Source: Cohnella nanjingensis (GTDB lineage Bacteria; Bacillota; Bacilli; Paenibacillales; Paenibacillaceae). From it: a stretch of DNA of 64,000 bases. The first letter of the stretch is position 1. Each line of letters begins with the position of its first letter. The notes below the pieces were generated by a model, which saw only the letters and a program-made list of their open reading frames with translations, searched no databases and was not told the DNA's origin. The stretch spans positions 1-64,000 of the forward strand of contig NZ_JACJVP010000025.1 in assembly GCF_014212125.1 (NCBI RefSeq), written 5' to 3'. The translations under genes and the position numbers were made by a program. Below, in pieces: positions 44,478 through 52,746 of the stretch.

Positions 44478-46649
44478 TTACTTGATCAATCGGAACGCCA
44501 GCCCGACCGCGTCGCGGCTGTTGGGCCCGACATAGGCCAGGAACGCTCCGGCGTCGCTGGCATGCGTACAATCGGCATGGTAGTAGCGCAGCTGCGGCTC
44601 GGTCAGTTCGAACGTCACCTGCGCCGTCTCCCCCGGCTCCAGCGAGATCTTGCGGAACGCCTTCAGCTCCTTGACCGGACGGACCACCTCGCCGGCCAGA
44701 TCGCGCACGTACAACTGGACGACTTCCTCCCCCGGCGCGTCGCCTTCGTTGGTCACTTGCACCGTGACGGCCAGCGGCGTCTCGGCCGACATCTCCGCGG
44801 CCGACAGCTTCGCCTCTCCGTACGCGAAGCTCGTGTAGCCAAGGCCGTAGCCGAACGGGTACAGCGGCTCGTTCGGAATGTCGAGGTATTGCGATACGTA
44901 ACGGACTTGGGCGTCGGGCGCATCCTTCGGACGGCCCGTATTGTAGGCATTGTAATAAACCGGCACCTGACCGACCGCATAGGGGAAGGACATCGTGAGC
45001 CGACCGGACGGACGGGCCGCGCCGTATAGCAGATCGGCGACCGCCGCTCCGCCCTCGCTGCCCGGGAACCAGGCTTCGAGCACCGCATCGGCTTGATCGG
45101 CGACGCCGTGCAGGTCGAGCGGCCGGCCGTTGAACAGCACGGCGGCCATCGGCTTGCCCAGCGCCTTCAGCCGCGCGACGAGGTCGAGCTGCGCCTGGGG
45201 CAGGCGAATATCCGCCCGGCTGCCCGCTTCGCCGCTCATCTCGGAGCGCTCGCCCAGCGCCAGCACGATGACGTCGGCGTCCCGCGCCGCGTCCATCGCT
45301 TCGCGCAGCTGCGCCTCCGTCGCCGCCTCGTCGACGCCGCATCCGTCGGCGACCGCGATGCGGCCGGGGTCCGCGGCTCGCGCCGCCATCCCGTCATGCA
45401 GCCGGACCGCGTCGTCCCGGGACCCGAGCCAAGACCACGGGCCGAGGATATCCCCGCTCCGCGCGAACGGACCGATCAAGGCGACGCGCTGCTCCCGCGC
45501 GAGCGGCAGCAGGCCGCCTTCGTTCTTCAGCAGGACGCAGGACTTCGCGGCCAGCTCGCGGGAGGCCCGGCGATGCGCATCGCTATAGACGACTTCGCGC
45601 TCCCGCTCCGGATCGGCGCCGCGATAGGGATTGTCGAACAACCCCAGCTTCTCCTTCAGCCGCAGAATCCGCAGCACCGCTTCGTCGACCAGCCGCTCCT
45701 CCACCTCGCCGGCCTCGATCAGCGCCTTCAGATGATGAACGTAGCAGGAAGTCATCATCTCGATATCGACGCCCGCCTGGATCGCCAAGCGGGCGGCTTC
45801 GGCTTCGTCCGCGGCGACGCCGTGCGGGATCAGCTCCTTCAACGCGCCCCAGTCCGAGATCAGAACGCCGTCGAAACCCCATTCCTCCCGGAGCAGCTTT
45901 CTCATAAGCCGCCTGTTCCCGGTAGCCGGGATGCCGTCTACCGTATTGAAGGCGGTCATGACCATCTCGCAGCCTTCATCCAGCGCCGCTTTGTAGCCGG
46001 GCAGGTAAAATTCCCGCAGCTGCCGCTCGGACAAGTCCACCGTATTGTAGTCCCGTCCCGCCTCGGCCGCGCCATACGCGGCGAAGTGCTTCACGCAGGC
46101 CGCTACCCGGTCCGTCTCGCGCGCCAGATCCTGTCCTTGGAAGCCCCGGACGAACGCGCGGGCGAATTCGGCGTTCAGATACGGATCCTCTCCCGTCGAC
46201 TCCATGACTCTGCCCCAGCGGGGATCCCGCACGAGGTCGACCATCGGCGCGAAGGTGACGTGAACGCCCGCCGCAGCCGCTTCCTTGGCCGCGATCCGGG
46301 CGCTCTCTTCCGCGCCCGCCAAGTCCCAGGAGCAGCCGATCCCGAGCGGCACCGGGAAGATCGTCCGGTAGCCGTGGACGATGTCCGCCATGACGAGGAG
46401 CGGAATGCCGAGCCGATTGCTCTTCAGATGGGCGTCCTGCACGGCGATCACCTGCGCGGCGCCCGTCAGTCCGAGGACGGAACCGCTATTGCGCACATGC
46501 GCTTCCGCCAGGCCCAGACCTTCGAGCGGGCCGGTAATTTGCCCCTCGTCCTCCGCGCCCCGGAAGAAGGGCGCCGCCAGCTGAAGGAGCTGCGCGACCT
46601 TCTCTTCCAACGTCATTCGGCGAAGCAGGTCATTCAACCGGTCGTCCAT
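44478..46649 (-). CDS. GH3 beta-glucosidase, cytosolic
   Basis: A 723-residue enzyme without signal peptide: the GH3 N-terminal barrel with 'KHFAAYGAAEAGRDYNTVDL' and the nucleophile Asp266 in 'GFDGVLISDWGALKEL'. The C-terminal domain follows, then a fibronectin-III-like domain ('PLAVTVQVTNEGDAPGEEVV'). It releases glucose from short beta-glucosides. In the syntenic Listeria system the GH3 partner prefers sophorose, the disaccharide the phosphorylase cannot use. GAGGGAC precedes the ATG. It is the first gene of the leftward operon, under a promoter overlapped by a LacI-type operator. Confidence 0.92.
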   Translation of the reverse strand: MDDRLNDLLRRMTLEEKVAQLLQLAAPFFRGAEDEGQITGPLEGLGLAEAHVRNSGSVLGLTGAAQVIAVQDAHLKSNRLGIPLLVMADIVHGYRTIFPVPLGIGCSWDLAGAEESARIAAKEAAAAGVHVTFAPMVDLVRDPRWGRVMESTGEDPYLNAEFARAFVRGFQGQDLARETDRVAACVKHFAAYGAAEAGRDYNTVDLSERQLREFYLPGYKAALDEGCEMVMTAFNTVDGIPATGNRRLMRKLLREEWGFDGVLISDWGALKELIPHGVAADEAEAARLAIQAGVDIEMMTSCYVHHLKALIEAGEVEERLVDEAVLRILRLKEKLGLFDNPYRGADPEREREVVYSDAHRRASRELAAKSCVLLKNEGGLLPLAREQRVALIGPFARSGDILGPWSWLGSRDDAVRLHDGMAARAADPGRIAVADGCGVDEAATEAQLREAMDAARDADVIVLALGERSEMSGEAGSRADIRLPQAQLDLVARLKALGKPMAAVLFNGRPLDLHGVADQADAVLEAWFPGSEGGAAVADLLYGAARPSGRLTMSFPYAVGQVPVYYNAYNTGRPKDAPDAQVRYVSQYLDIPNEPLYPFGYGLGYTSFAYGEAKLSAAEMSAETPLAVTVQVTNEGDAPGEEVVQLYVRDLAGEVVRPVKELKAFRKISLEPGETAQVTFELTEPQLRYYHADCTHASDAGAFLAYVGPNSRDAVGLAFRLIK

Positions 46650-46706
46650 CGCAAGTCCCTCATTTCTTGGTGTAATCGATGCGTTATACGTATATACAGG
46701 TATTTC

Positions 46707-46741
46707 GAAACGTTTCTATTTTCATTCTACACGATTGTAAA
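46707..46741 (-). promoter_or_regulatory. Promoter and LacI operator of the GH3-GH94-lacI operon
   Basis: TTTACA (46736-46741) and TAGAAA (46713-46718) are 17 bp apart on the minus strand. The palindrome GAAACGTTTC (46707-46716) overlaps the -10, ideal for repression. Confidence 0.65.
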
Positions 46742-46792
46742 CAATCTAAAACCGGACGTCAATTGCTGAACGTATCCGTTTTCACCTTAATA

Positions 46793-46802
46793 GAAACGTT
46801 TC
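46793..46802. promoter_or_regulatory. LacI-type operator between the divergent promoters
   Basis: Perfect palindrome GAAACGTTTC, extended as TAGAAACGTTTCACG, between the two divergent promoters. Confidence 0.6.
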
Positions 46803-46834
46803 ACGCATACAAATTATGGGTACAAAAAAAGAAG

Positions 46835-46879
46835 TTGAATGCGATTACAGTTTGTTCTATAATGACATCGAAACGTTTC
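46835..46879 (+). promoter_or_regulatory. Promoter and LacI operator of the SBP-permease operon
   Basis: TTGAAT (46835-46840) and TATAAT (46858-46863) are 17 bp apart. GAAACGTTTC at 46870-46879 covers the expected start site. Confidence 0.7.
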
Positions 46880-46923
46880 TATAGCTTGCATTTAGGTTAA
46901 TGTCTATGTCGCAGGAGGATATC

Positions 46924-46933
46924 CAAACGTTTC
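46924..46933. promoter_or_regulatory. Fourth LacI-type operator (one mismatch)
   Basis: CAAACGTTTC in the SBP leader, 54 bp downstream of the previous site. The 160-bp leader from here to the SBP gene shows no other motif. Confidence 0.5.
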
Positions 46934-47095
46934 ACCGATCTTCAATTTCGTTTGCCGACGGTAATCGGACGGATATTCGCAAGGGGGGTCAGCAAGCGGT
47001 TCGCAGTGATCGAATCGCTTGCCGGAAAGGAAGATTCCACGCATATCCAGCAAGTCATCTTCAAACCATAAGGGAAACTCGGGGAGGAACGCGCT

Positions 47096-48358
47096 ATGTT
47101 CACCAACAACAAAACGAAAAAAGCCGTAACGCTGATCGCCAGCACCGCGCTGATGGCGGGCGTGCTCGCGGGATGCGGCGCTTCGAACGGAGACGGCGGC
47201 AAGGGCGGGAAAGTCACGCTGAACGTCTGGGGCATGGGCGACGAAGCGAAGTCGCTGCCGGCGATGGCGGAGAAGTTCCAAGCGGAGAACCCGAACATCA
47301 CGGTCAAGATCCAAGCGATCCCGTGGGCCACGGCGCACGACAAGCTGTTAACCGCGGTCGCTTCGAAGAAAGGGCCGGACGTCGTACAGATGGGGACGAC
47401 CTGGATTCCCGAATTCGCCGCAGCGGGCGCGCTGATGGACTTGTCCGGTTCGCTGGATCAATATCCTTCGCTGAAGCAGGAGAATTTCTTCGACGGCTCG
47501 CTGAACACCACCAAATACGACAATAAGATCGTAGGCGTGCCGTGGTATATCGATACGCGCGTTCTCTACTACCGGACGGATCTGCTCGCTTCGGTCGGGT
47601 ACAACGAAGCTCCGAAGACGTGGGACGAGCTGAGCGACGCGGCCCAGAAGCTCGCGAAGCGCGGCAAGGGCAAGTACGGCATCACGCTGGATCCGAAGGA
47701 ACAGACGCTCTCGTTCATGTTCGCCCGCCAGAACGGCTCGAAGCTGCTGGACGACCAAGGCAAGCCGCTGTTCAACCAGCCGGAATTCGTCGAAGCCGTC
47801 AAGTATTTGAACTCGTTCTATCAGAACGGCTCCGCGCCGAAGGAAGATCTCGGTCTCGATCCGGTCCAAGCGTTCAAGGGCGACGCGATCGTCCCAATGT
47901 TCATCTCCGGTCCGTGGATGGTGAAGCCGATCAACGACCAAGCGCCTGAATTGAAGGACAAATGGGCGACGGCGGTTCTGCCGAAGAAGGAGAACAACAT
48001 CTCCAACCTGGGCGGCTCCAACTGGTCCGTCTTCCAGTACACCAAGGAGCAAGAAGCTTCCCTGAAGTTCATCGACTTCATGAGCAAGCCGGAGACGCAG
48101 ATCGAATGGATGAAGCTGGCGAACGCCATGCCGGCCGCCAAGGCCGCTTGGGATGACCCGTTCCTGAAGGAGAACACGAATCTCGCGGTGTTCGGCGAGC
48201 AGATGAAGAACGCCGAGCCGATGCCGCTCATCAAAGCTTGGGAGGAGATCTCGCAGAATTACCTGAGCTCCTTCGAGAAGATCTTCCGCGGCGGCGCCGA
48301 CATCCAGAAGACGCTGGACGAATTCAACCAGACTGCCGCAGCGAAGCTTGGCAAGTAA
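47096..48358 (+). CDS. Sugar-binding lipoprotein (CUT1), probable beta-1,2-glucooligosaccharide binder
   Basis: A 420-residue binding protein. The signal peptide ends in VLAGC, then 'VTLNVWGMGDEAKSLPAMAEKF', 'PWYIDTRVLYYRTDLL' and 'FISGPWMV' as in CUT1 family 1 SBPs. GGAGGAACGCGCT precedes the ATG. It is first in a rightward operon with two permeases, divergent from the GH3/GH94 genes and sharing LacI-type operators with them. Its stop codon overlaps the start of a dispersed structured element, which could act as a partial terminator before the permeases. Confidence 0.92.
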   Translation: MFTNNKTKKAVTLIASTALMAGVLAGCGASNGDGGKGGKVTLNVWGMGDEAKSLPAMAEKFQAENPNITVKIQAIPWATAHDKLLTAVASKKGPDVVQMGTTWIPEFAAAGALMDLSGSLDQYPSLKQENFFDGSLNTTKYDNKIVGVPWYIDTRVLYYRTDLLASVGYNEAPKTWDELSDAAQKLAKRGKGKYGITLDPKEQTLSFMFARQNGSKLLDDQGKPLFNQPEFVEAVKYLNSFYQNGSAPKEDLGLDPVQAFKGDAIVPMFISGPWMVKPINDQAPELKDKWATAVLPKKENNISNLGGSNWSVFQYTKEQEASLKFIDFMSKPETQIEWMKLANAMPAAKAAWDDPFLKENTNLAVFGEQMKNAEPMPLIKAWEEISQNYLSSFEKIFRGGADIQKTLDEFNQTAAAKLGK

Positions 48359-48503
48359 AAACGGCTTTTGCCGTCTTCTCGGGAGAGGGCGACACGTTTT
48401 TATCGGAGGTCATACAGAGATGGATGGGCGTAAAACTCATGCATGCTGTATGACCAAGTAAAACCGGCTTTGCCGTCTTCTAGGGAGAGGGCGATACGTT
48501 TTT
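48353..48503 (+). repeat. Dispersed structured element, copies C1 (full) and C2 (partial), in tandem
   Basis: C1 (48353-48455) starts GCAAGTAAAAACGGC within the SBP stop region and ends with the stem GGTCATACAGA / GCTGTATGACC. C2 (48456-48503) repeats the first half (AAGTAAAACCGGCTTTGCCG ... CGATACGTTTTTAAG) and stops. The junction shows that units can join head-to-tail. Confidence 0.85.
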
Positions 48504-48599
48504 AAGCAACGAAGCGCGCAGGCGCATCCCGCGTCCGGCCGAACTTCCCTTCGGCCGGACAACGGATCATTTACTTAGGCGCACGAAGGATGTGACACG

Positions 48600-49487
48600 A
48601 TGAGAGGGTATGGCAACAGCAAGGCCCCTTATTTCTTTATCGCACCGACCCTTATTCTTCTCACCATTTTCTCCTTGATTCCGATCGCCGTCGCGCTCGT
48701 CATCAGCTTCACGGACATGGACCTGACCGGTCTCGCGGACTATTCCGCCATCAAGTTCATCGGATTGCGCAATTATATCGACGTCGTCTCCGATCCGATC
48801 TTCGGCAAGGCGATCCTGAACACGCTGTTCTACGTCATCATCGGCGTGCCGCTCGTCATCGCCGTCTCGCTGGCGGTCGCGCTGCTGATCAACTTGGGCA
48901 AATCCCGGCTCTACAAAGTATTTCGCGTCGTTTACTATATGCCCTCCGTCACGAACGTCGTGGCGGTCGCCGTCGTCTGGGGATATCTGTACAACCCTTC
49001 GATCGGCCTGTTCAACTACCTGCTCGGCAAGCTCCACATCGCGGGCGTTCCCTGGCTGACGGACCCCGTCATGGCCAAGATCTCGCTCATCATCCTCGCC
49101 CTGTGGCGGGGCATCGGGCTGAACATGATCATCTTCATCGCCGCGCTCCAAGGCATCCCGAAGTCGTACTACGAGGCGGCCCAGCTGGACGGGGCGAACC
49201 TGTGGCAGCAGATGACCCGGATCACGCTGCCGATGCTGCGCTACGCGATCTTCTTCGTCTCCATCACGACGATGATCGGCTGGCTCCAATTCTTCGAAGA
49301 GCCGTTCATCATGACGAACGGCGGACCGTTGGACAGCACGACGTCGGTGTCGCTGTTCATCTACCGCAACGGCTTCCAGCTCAGCCATTTCGGCTACGCC
49401 GCGGCCGGCTCGTTCGTCTTGTTCGCCGCCATCATCGCCGTGACGCTGATCCAATTCCGGATGCAGAACAAAGACACCGACCTGTAA
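48600..49487 (+). CDS. CUT1 ABC permease (MalF type) of the glucan locus
   Basis: A 295-residue permease with six membrane segments, beginning 'MRGYGNSKAPYFFIAPTLIL'. The EAA loop is 'YYEAAQLDGANLWQQMTRITLP' in the usual place (about residue 190). It is separated from the SBP gene by 240 bp containing two copies of the dispersed element and little else. Confidence 0.93.
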   Translation: MRGYGNSKAPYFFIAPTLILLTIFSLIPIAVALVISFTDMDLTGLADYSAIKFIGLRNYIDVVSDPIFGKAILNTLFYVIIGVPLVIAVSLAVALLINLGKSRLYKVFRVVYYMPSVTNVVAVAVVWGYLYNPSIGLFNYLLGKLHIAGVPWLTDPVMAKISLIILALWRGIGLNMIIFIAALQGIPKSYYEAAQLDGANLWQQMTRITLPMLRYAIFFVSITTMIGWLQFFEEPFIMTNGGPLDSTTSVSLFIYRNGFQLSHFGYAAAGSFVLFAAIIAVTLIQFRMQNKDTDL

Positions 49488-49513
49488 TCCCAGTCTGAAT
49501 CGAGGTGAGTCCG

Positions 49514-50365
49514 ATGCGTACGACTAACACGCAGGCGGCGCGACGGCCGAATCGCGGGACCGCGCTGCAATGGATCGTAGGCGTCATCCTGACGGTCGGA
49601 GGGATTCTCGTCGTCCTGCCGTTCGTCTGGATGATCTTCTCCGCCTTCAAGACCGAAGCGGAGGTCATGCAGATCCCCCCTACGCTGTTCCCGGAGACGT
49701 TCACGATGGACAATCTCCGGAATCTGTTCGAGAACATGAACTTCATGGTCTATCTGCGGAACACGCTGATCGTCGTGCTGTTCTCGTTCGTGGGGCTGTT
49801 CCTGAACGCCATGGCCGGCTTCGGCTTCGCGAAGTATCGGTTCAAGGGGCAGAACAAGCTGTTCCTCCTCGTCCTCGCGACGATGATGATCCCCGGCCAA
49901 GTGACGATGATCCCCGTGTACCTGATCCTGAATTACTCCCACTTGACCAACACGATGATCGGCATCGTGCTGCCGGGGCTCGTCGGCGCGTTCGGCATCT
50001 TCCTGTTCCGGCAGTTCATGTCGACCATCCCGGACGAGCTGCTGGAGGCCACGCGGCTGGACGGCGCCAGCGAATGGCGGACGTTCCTGCAGATTATCCT
50101 GCCCATCTCGAAGTCCATTCTGGCCGTCCAGGGCATCCTGACGTTCATCGCGGGCTGGAACAGCTTCCTCTGGCCGCTCATCGTCGCCAACGACGAGAAG
50201 CTGTACACGCTGTCCGTCGGATTGTCGCTGCTCAAAGGCCAGTATGCCGGCAACTACGCGCTGCAGATGGCCGGCTCCGCCTTCATGGTCATCCCGATCA
50301 TCATCATCTTCGTTTTCTTCCAGCGGCACATCATCGAGAACTACTCGATCTCGGGGATGAAGTAA
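49514..50365 (+). CDS. CUT1 ABC permease (MalG type) of the glucan locus
   Basis: A 283-residue permease. The ATG at 49514 follows GAGGTGAG. The EAA loop is 'LLEATRLDGASEWRTFLQIILP' (near residue 180), and the C-terminus is 'QRHIIENYSISGMK'. It is 26 bp after the MalF-type gene. No ATPase gene is in the locus. Its stop codon again overlaps a dispersed structured element. Confidence 0.93.
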   Translation: MRTTNTQAARRPNRGTALQWIVGVILTVGGILVVLPFVWMIFSAFKTEAEVMQIPPTLFPETFTMDNLRNLFENMNFMVYLRNTLIVVLFSFVGLFLNAMAGFGFAKYRFKGQNKLFLLVLATMMIPGQVTMIPVYLILNYSHLTNTMIGIVLPGLVGAFGIFLFRQFMSTIPDELLEATRLDGASEWRTFLQIILPISKSILAVQGILTFIAGWNSFLWPLIVANDEKLYTLSVGLSLLKGQYAGNYALQMAGSAFMVIPIIIIFVFFQRHIIENYSISGMK

Positions 50366-50460
50366 AAACGGCTTCGCCGTCCTCTTGAGAAGGCGATCCG
50401 TTTTTGTCGGAGATCGTTCCGAAATAAATAGACGCAAAACGAATGAATTCTGAATGATGA
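50360..50460 (+). repeat. Dispersed structured element, copy D (diverged)
   Basis: It starts AAGTAAAAACGGCTTCGCCG overlapping the permease stop, with CCGTTTTTGTC closing the first structure. The terminal stem is ATCGTTCCGAA / TTCTGAATGAT, a third stem sequence. The loop GAAATAAATAGACGCAAAAC is diverged. Confidence 0.75.
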
Positions 50461-50512
50461 AGGATCCGCCGCGTCTCTTCCTCCCTGCCGAACGACGGCG
50501 CGGAGGAACTTT

Positions 50513-50552
50513 CCAAGAGGCCGTTCCCAAGCCCATCCGGCTTGCGGGGCGG
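50513..50552 (+). terminator. Hairpin after the glucan transporter operon
   Basis: AAGAGGCCG pairs with CGGCCTCTT across a GC-rich loop. There is no T run, so termination strength is doubtful. Confidence 0.35.
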
Positions 50553-50642
50553 CCTCTTCCGCGCTGCCCGGCGCCTCTCGCCCCGGCGGGCGGATGGCAA
50601 TGATGCGCGTCTTCGGTTATCTTGGAGGAGGAGGGTGATCGC

Positions 50643-51299
50643 ATGGCCAGGAGAATACTCATCGTCGAAGACGACGTTCATATCTCGAAGATTATCAAGA
50701 TGAACCTGAATATCGCGGGCTACGAGACCGAGGAAGCGCACGACGGGCTGACCGGACTCGACGCCGTCCGGCAGGGCAAGCTCGATCTCGTCCTGCTGGA
50801 CGCGATGATCCCCGGCCTGGACGGCTTCGCGCTCATGGAGAAGATCCGGCCGCTTGGCATCCCCGTCATCTTCCTCACCGCGAAGAACGCCGTCACCGAC
50901 AAGGTGAACGGGCTGAAGCTCGGCGCCGACGACTACATGGTCAAGCCGTTCGAAGCGATCGAGCTGCTGGCGCGGATCGAGACGGTCCTCCGCCGCTACG
51001 GCAAGGAGGAGAACGTCCTCGCCTTCCAGGACGTCCAGGTGTCGCTCGACAAGCGCGAGGCGACGTTGTCCGGTTCGCCGGTAGATCTGACGCCCAAGGA
51101 ATTCGACCTGCTCGTGGTGCTGCTCAAGAACAAGAACATCGCTCTCTCGCGCGAGCAGTTCCTCGACAAGGTCTGGGGCGCGGACTATTACGGCGAGACG
51201 AGAACGGTGGACATGCACATCAAGTCGCTCCGCAAAAAGCTCAACTGGCAGGAGCATATCAAGACGATCTACAAGATAGGCTACCGGTTGGAGGATTAA
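50643..51299 (+). CDS. OmpR-family response regulator
   Basis: A 218-residue regulator. The receiver domain has 'EDDVHISKI', phospho-acceptor Asp53 in 'LVLLDAMIPG', Thr in 'FLTAKN' and Lys in 'MVKPFEA'. The winged-helix output domain has 'LTPKEFDLLVVLLKNKNIAL' and 'TVDMHIKSLRKKL'. ATG 50643 follows GGAGGAGG. It is paired with the kinase four bases downstream. Confidence 0.95.
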   Translation: MARRILIVEDDVHISKIIKMNLNIAGYETEEAHDGLTGLDAVRQGKLDLVLLDAMIPGLDGFALMEKIRPLGIPVIFLTAKNAVTDKVNGLKLGADDYMVKPFEAIELLARIETVLRRYGKEENVLAFQDVQVSLDKREATLSGSPVDLTPKEFDLLVVLLKNKNIALSREQFLDKVWGADYYGETRTVDMHIKSLRKKLNWQEHIKTIYKIGYRLED

Positions 51300-51303
51300 C
51301 GAT

Positions 51304-52746
51304 ATGAAGTTCTGGCAGAAGATCTGTCTGTTCTCGATCCTCGCGTTCGTCATCGTCTTCAACGCCGCCTCCATCATGGTCATCGAACGGAACCACAGCA
51401 AGCTGCTGCAGCAGGTGATCGACAATACGCTGAGCGAGCACATGAACATCCTCTCCAGCGTGGACGCGGTCGTGCCCGTCCTCCGGATCTACGACTCCCT
51501 GGACTACGAGAAGACGGTCCTCTCCAATATCGCGAGCACCTTCGTCGCGCGGAGCGGCGACGCGACCAACTATCTGGAGATCACGAACGCCGCGCAAGGC
51601 GTCGTCTACAGCAACCTCGACTTCGCGATGCCGGACGTCCGGCCCGAATTAACCGGGTTAACGACCGACGAGACGAAGTACATCTTGCGGGATCTCGGCC
51701 ATCGGACGCTGCTCTTCACGACGAACAAGAAGATCGTGAACGACAAGGACTACGTCTTCACCTATATCAAGGACGTGACCTCCCTGTATGCGGAGCGGGT
51801 GGATCAATACCAATTTTTCGTCAAGGTGGATATCGGCGCCTGCCTTCTGTACGTCCTGGCGATGTACTTCATCAGCCGGGGCTTGACCAAGCCCATCGAC
51901 CATATGGTCGGCACGGCCCGGATCATCGCCAAGGGCGGTTTCTCCGAACGCGTCGCCTTGAAGTCGAAGGACGAGCTCGGCGTGCTCGCCAGCAACTTCA
52001 ACGAGATGGCAGCCGTCGTGGAGGGCAAGATCAACGAGCTGGAATTGAACAACAGCGAAAAGCAGCGGTTCATCAACAACATCGCGCACGAGCTGAAGAC
52101 GCCGCTGACCTCCATCATCGGCTATTCCAACTACTTGCGGTTGACCAAATACGACGAGGCGACTTTCCTCGACGGCCTGCAGGTGATCTACTCGGAGGCC
52201 AAGCGGCTGGAGGCGCTGTCGACCAAGCTGATGGACCTGATCCTGCTGCGGCGGGACGAGTTCCGATTGGCGCCGGGCCGACTGTCCGCGGTTCTGGAGG
52301 AGATGGAGCCCGCCCTGGCGATGAGAGCCAAGGAGAAGCGGATACAGGTCTTGATCTCCGCCGAAGGCGGCGAGCTCCCGATGGACGAAGACCTGATCAA
52401 GATCCTCGTCTTCAACCTGGCGGACAATGCGATCAAGGCTTCGCCCGAAGGCGGACGCATCGAGATTCGCGCTTATCGCGACGGCGGATCGGTCGTGCTC
52501 GAAGTGAGCGACGATGGGATCGGCATCGCCCCAGAGCATCTGGAGCGGATCTTTGAGCCCTTCTATATGGCGGACAAATCCAGGACCAGCAGCCGCGAAG
52601 GCGCCGGCCTCGGGCTGTCGATCTGCAAGAGCATCGCGGAGATCCACCATGCCGCGATGGAGGCGGTCAGCACGGAGAGCGCGGGGACGACGATACGCGT
52701 CATTTTCGGGGAACCGCATGAATCCCGATGGGGGGTGGAGGCATGA
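51304..52746 (+). CDS. Membrane sensor histidine kinase
   Basis: A 480-residue partner of the OmpR-type regulator. Membrane helix about 6-28, extracellular sensor about 29-175, second helix about 180-200 and a HAMP linker ('RGLTKPIDHMVGTARIIAKG'). HisKA carries His262 in 'NIAHELKTPLTSIIGYS'; the ATPase has N-box 'NLADNAIKASPEG', 'DDGIGIAPEHLERIFEPFY' and 'GAGLGLSI'. The GGAGGATTAACGAT site overlaps the regulator stop. Its stop overlaps the next ATG (ATGA), so all three genes form one operon. Confidence 0.95.
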   Translation: MKFWQKICLFSILAFVIVFNAASIMVIERNHSKLLQQVIDNTLSEHMNILSSVDAVVPVLRIYDSLDYEKTVLSNIASTFVARSGDATNYLEITNAAQGVVYSNLDFAMPDVRPELTGLTTDETKYILRDLGHRTLLFTTNKKIVNDKDYVFTYIKDVTSLYAERVDQYQFFVKVDIGACLLYVLAMYFISRGLTKPIDHMVGTARIIAKGGFSERVALKSKDELGVLASNFNEMAAVVEGKINELELNNSEKQRFINNIAHELKTPLTSIIGYSNYLRLTKYDEATFLDGLQVIYSEAKRLEALSTKLMDLILLRRDEFRLAPGRLSAVLEEMEPALAMRAKEKRIQVLISAEGGELPMDEDLIKILVFNLADNAIKASPEGGRIEIRAYRDGGSVVLEVSDDGIGIAPEHLERIFEPFYMADKSRTSSREGAGLGLSICKSIAEIHHAAMEAVSTESAGTTIRVIFGEPHESRWGVEA

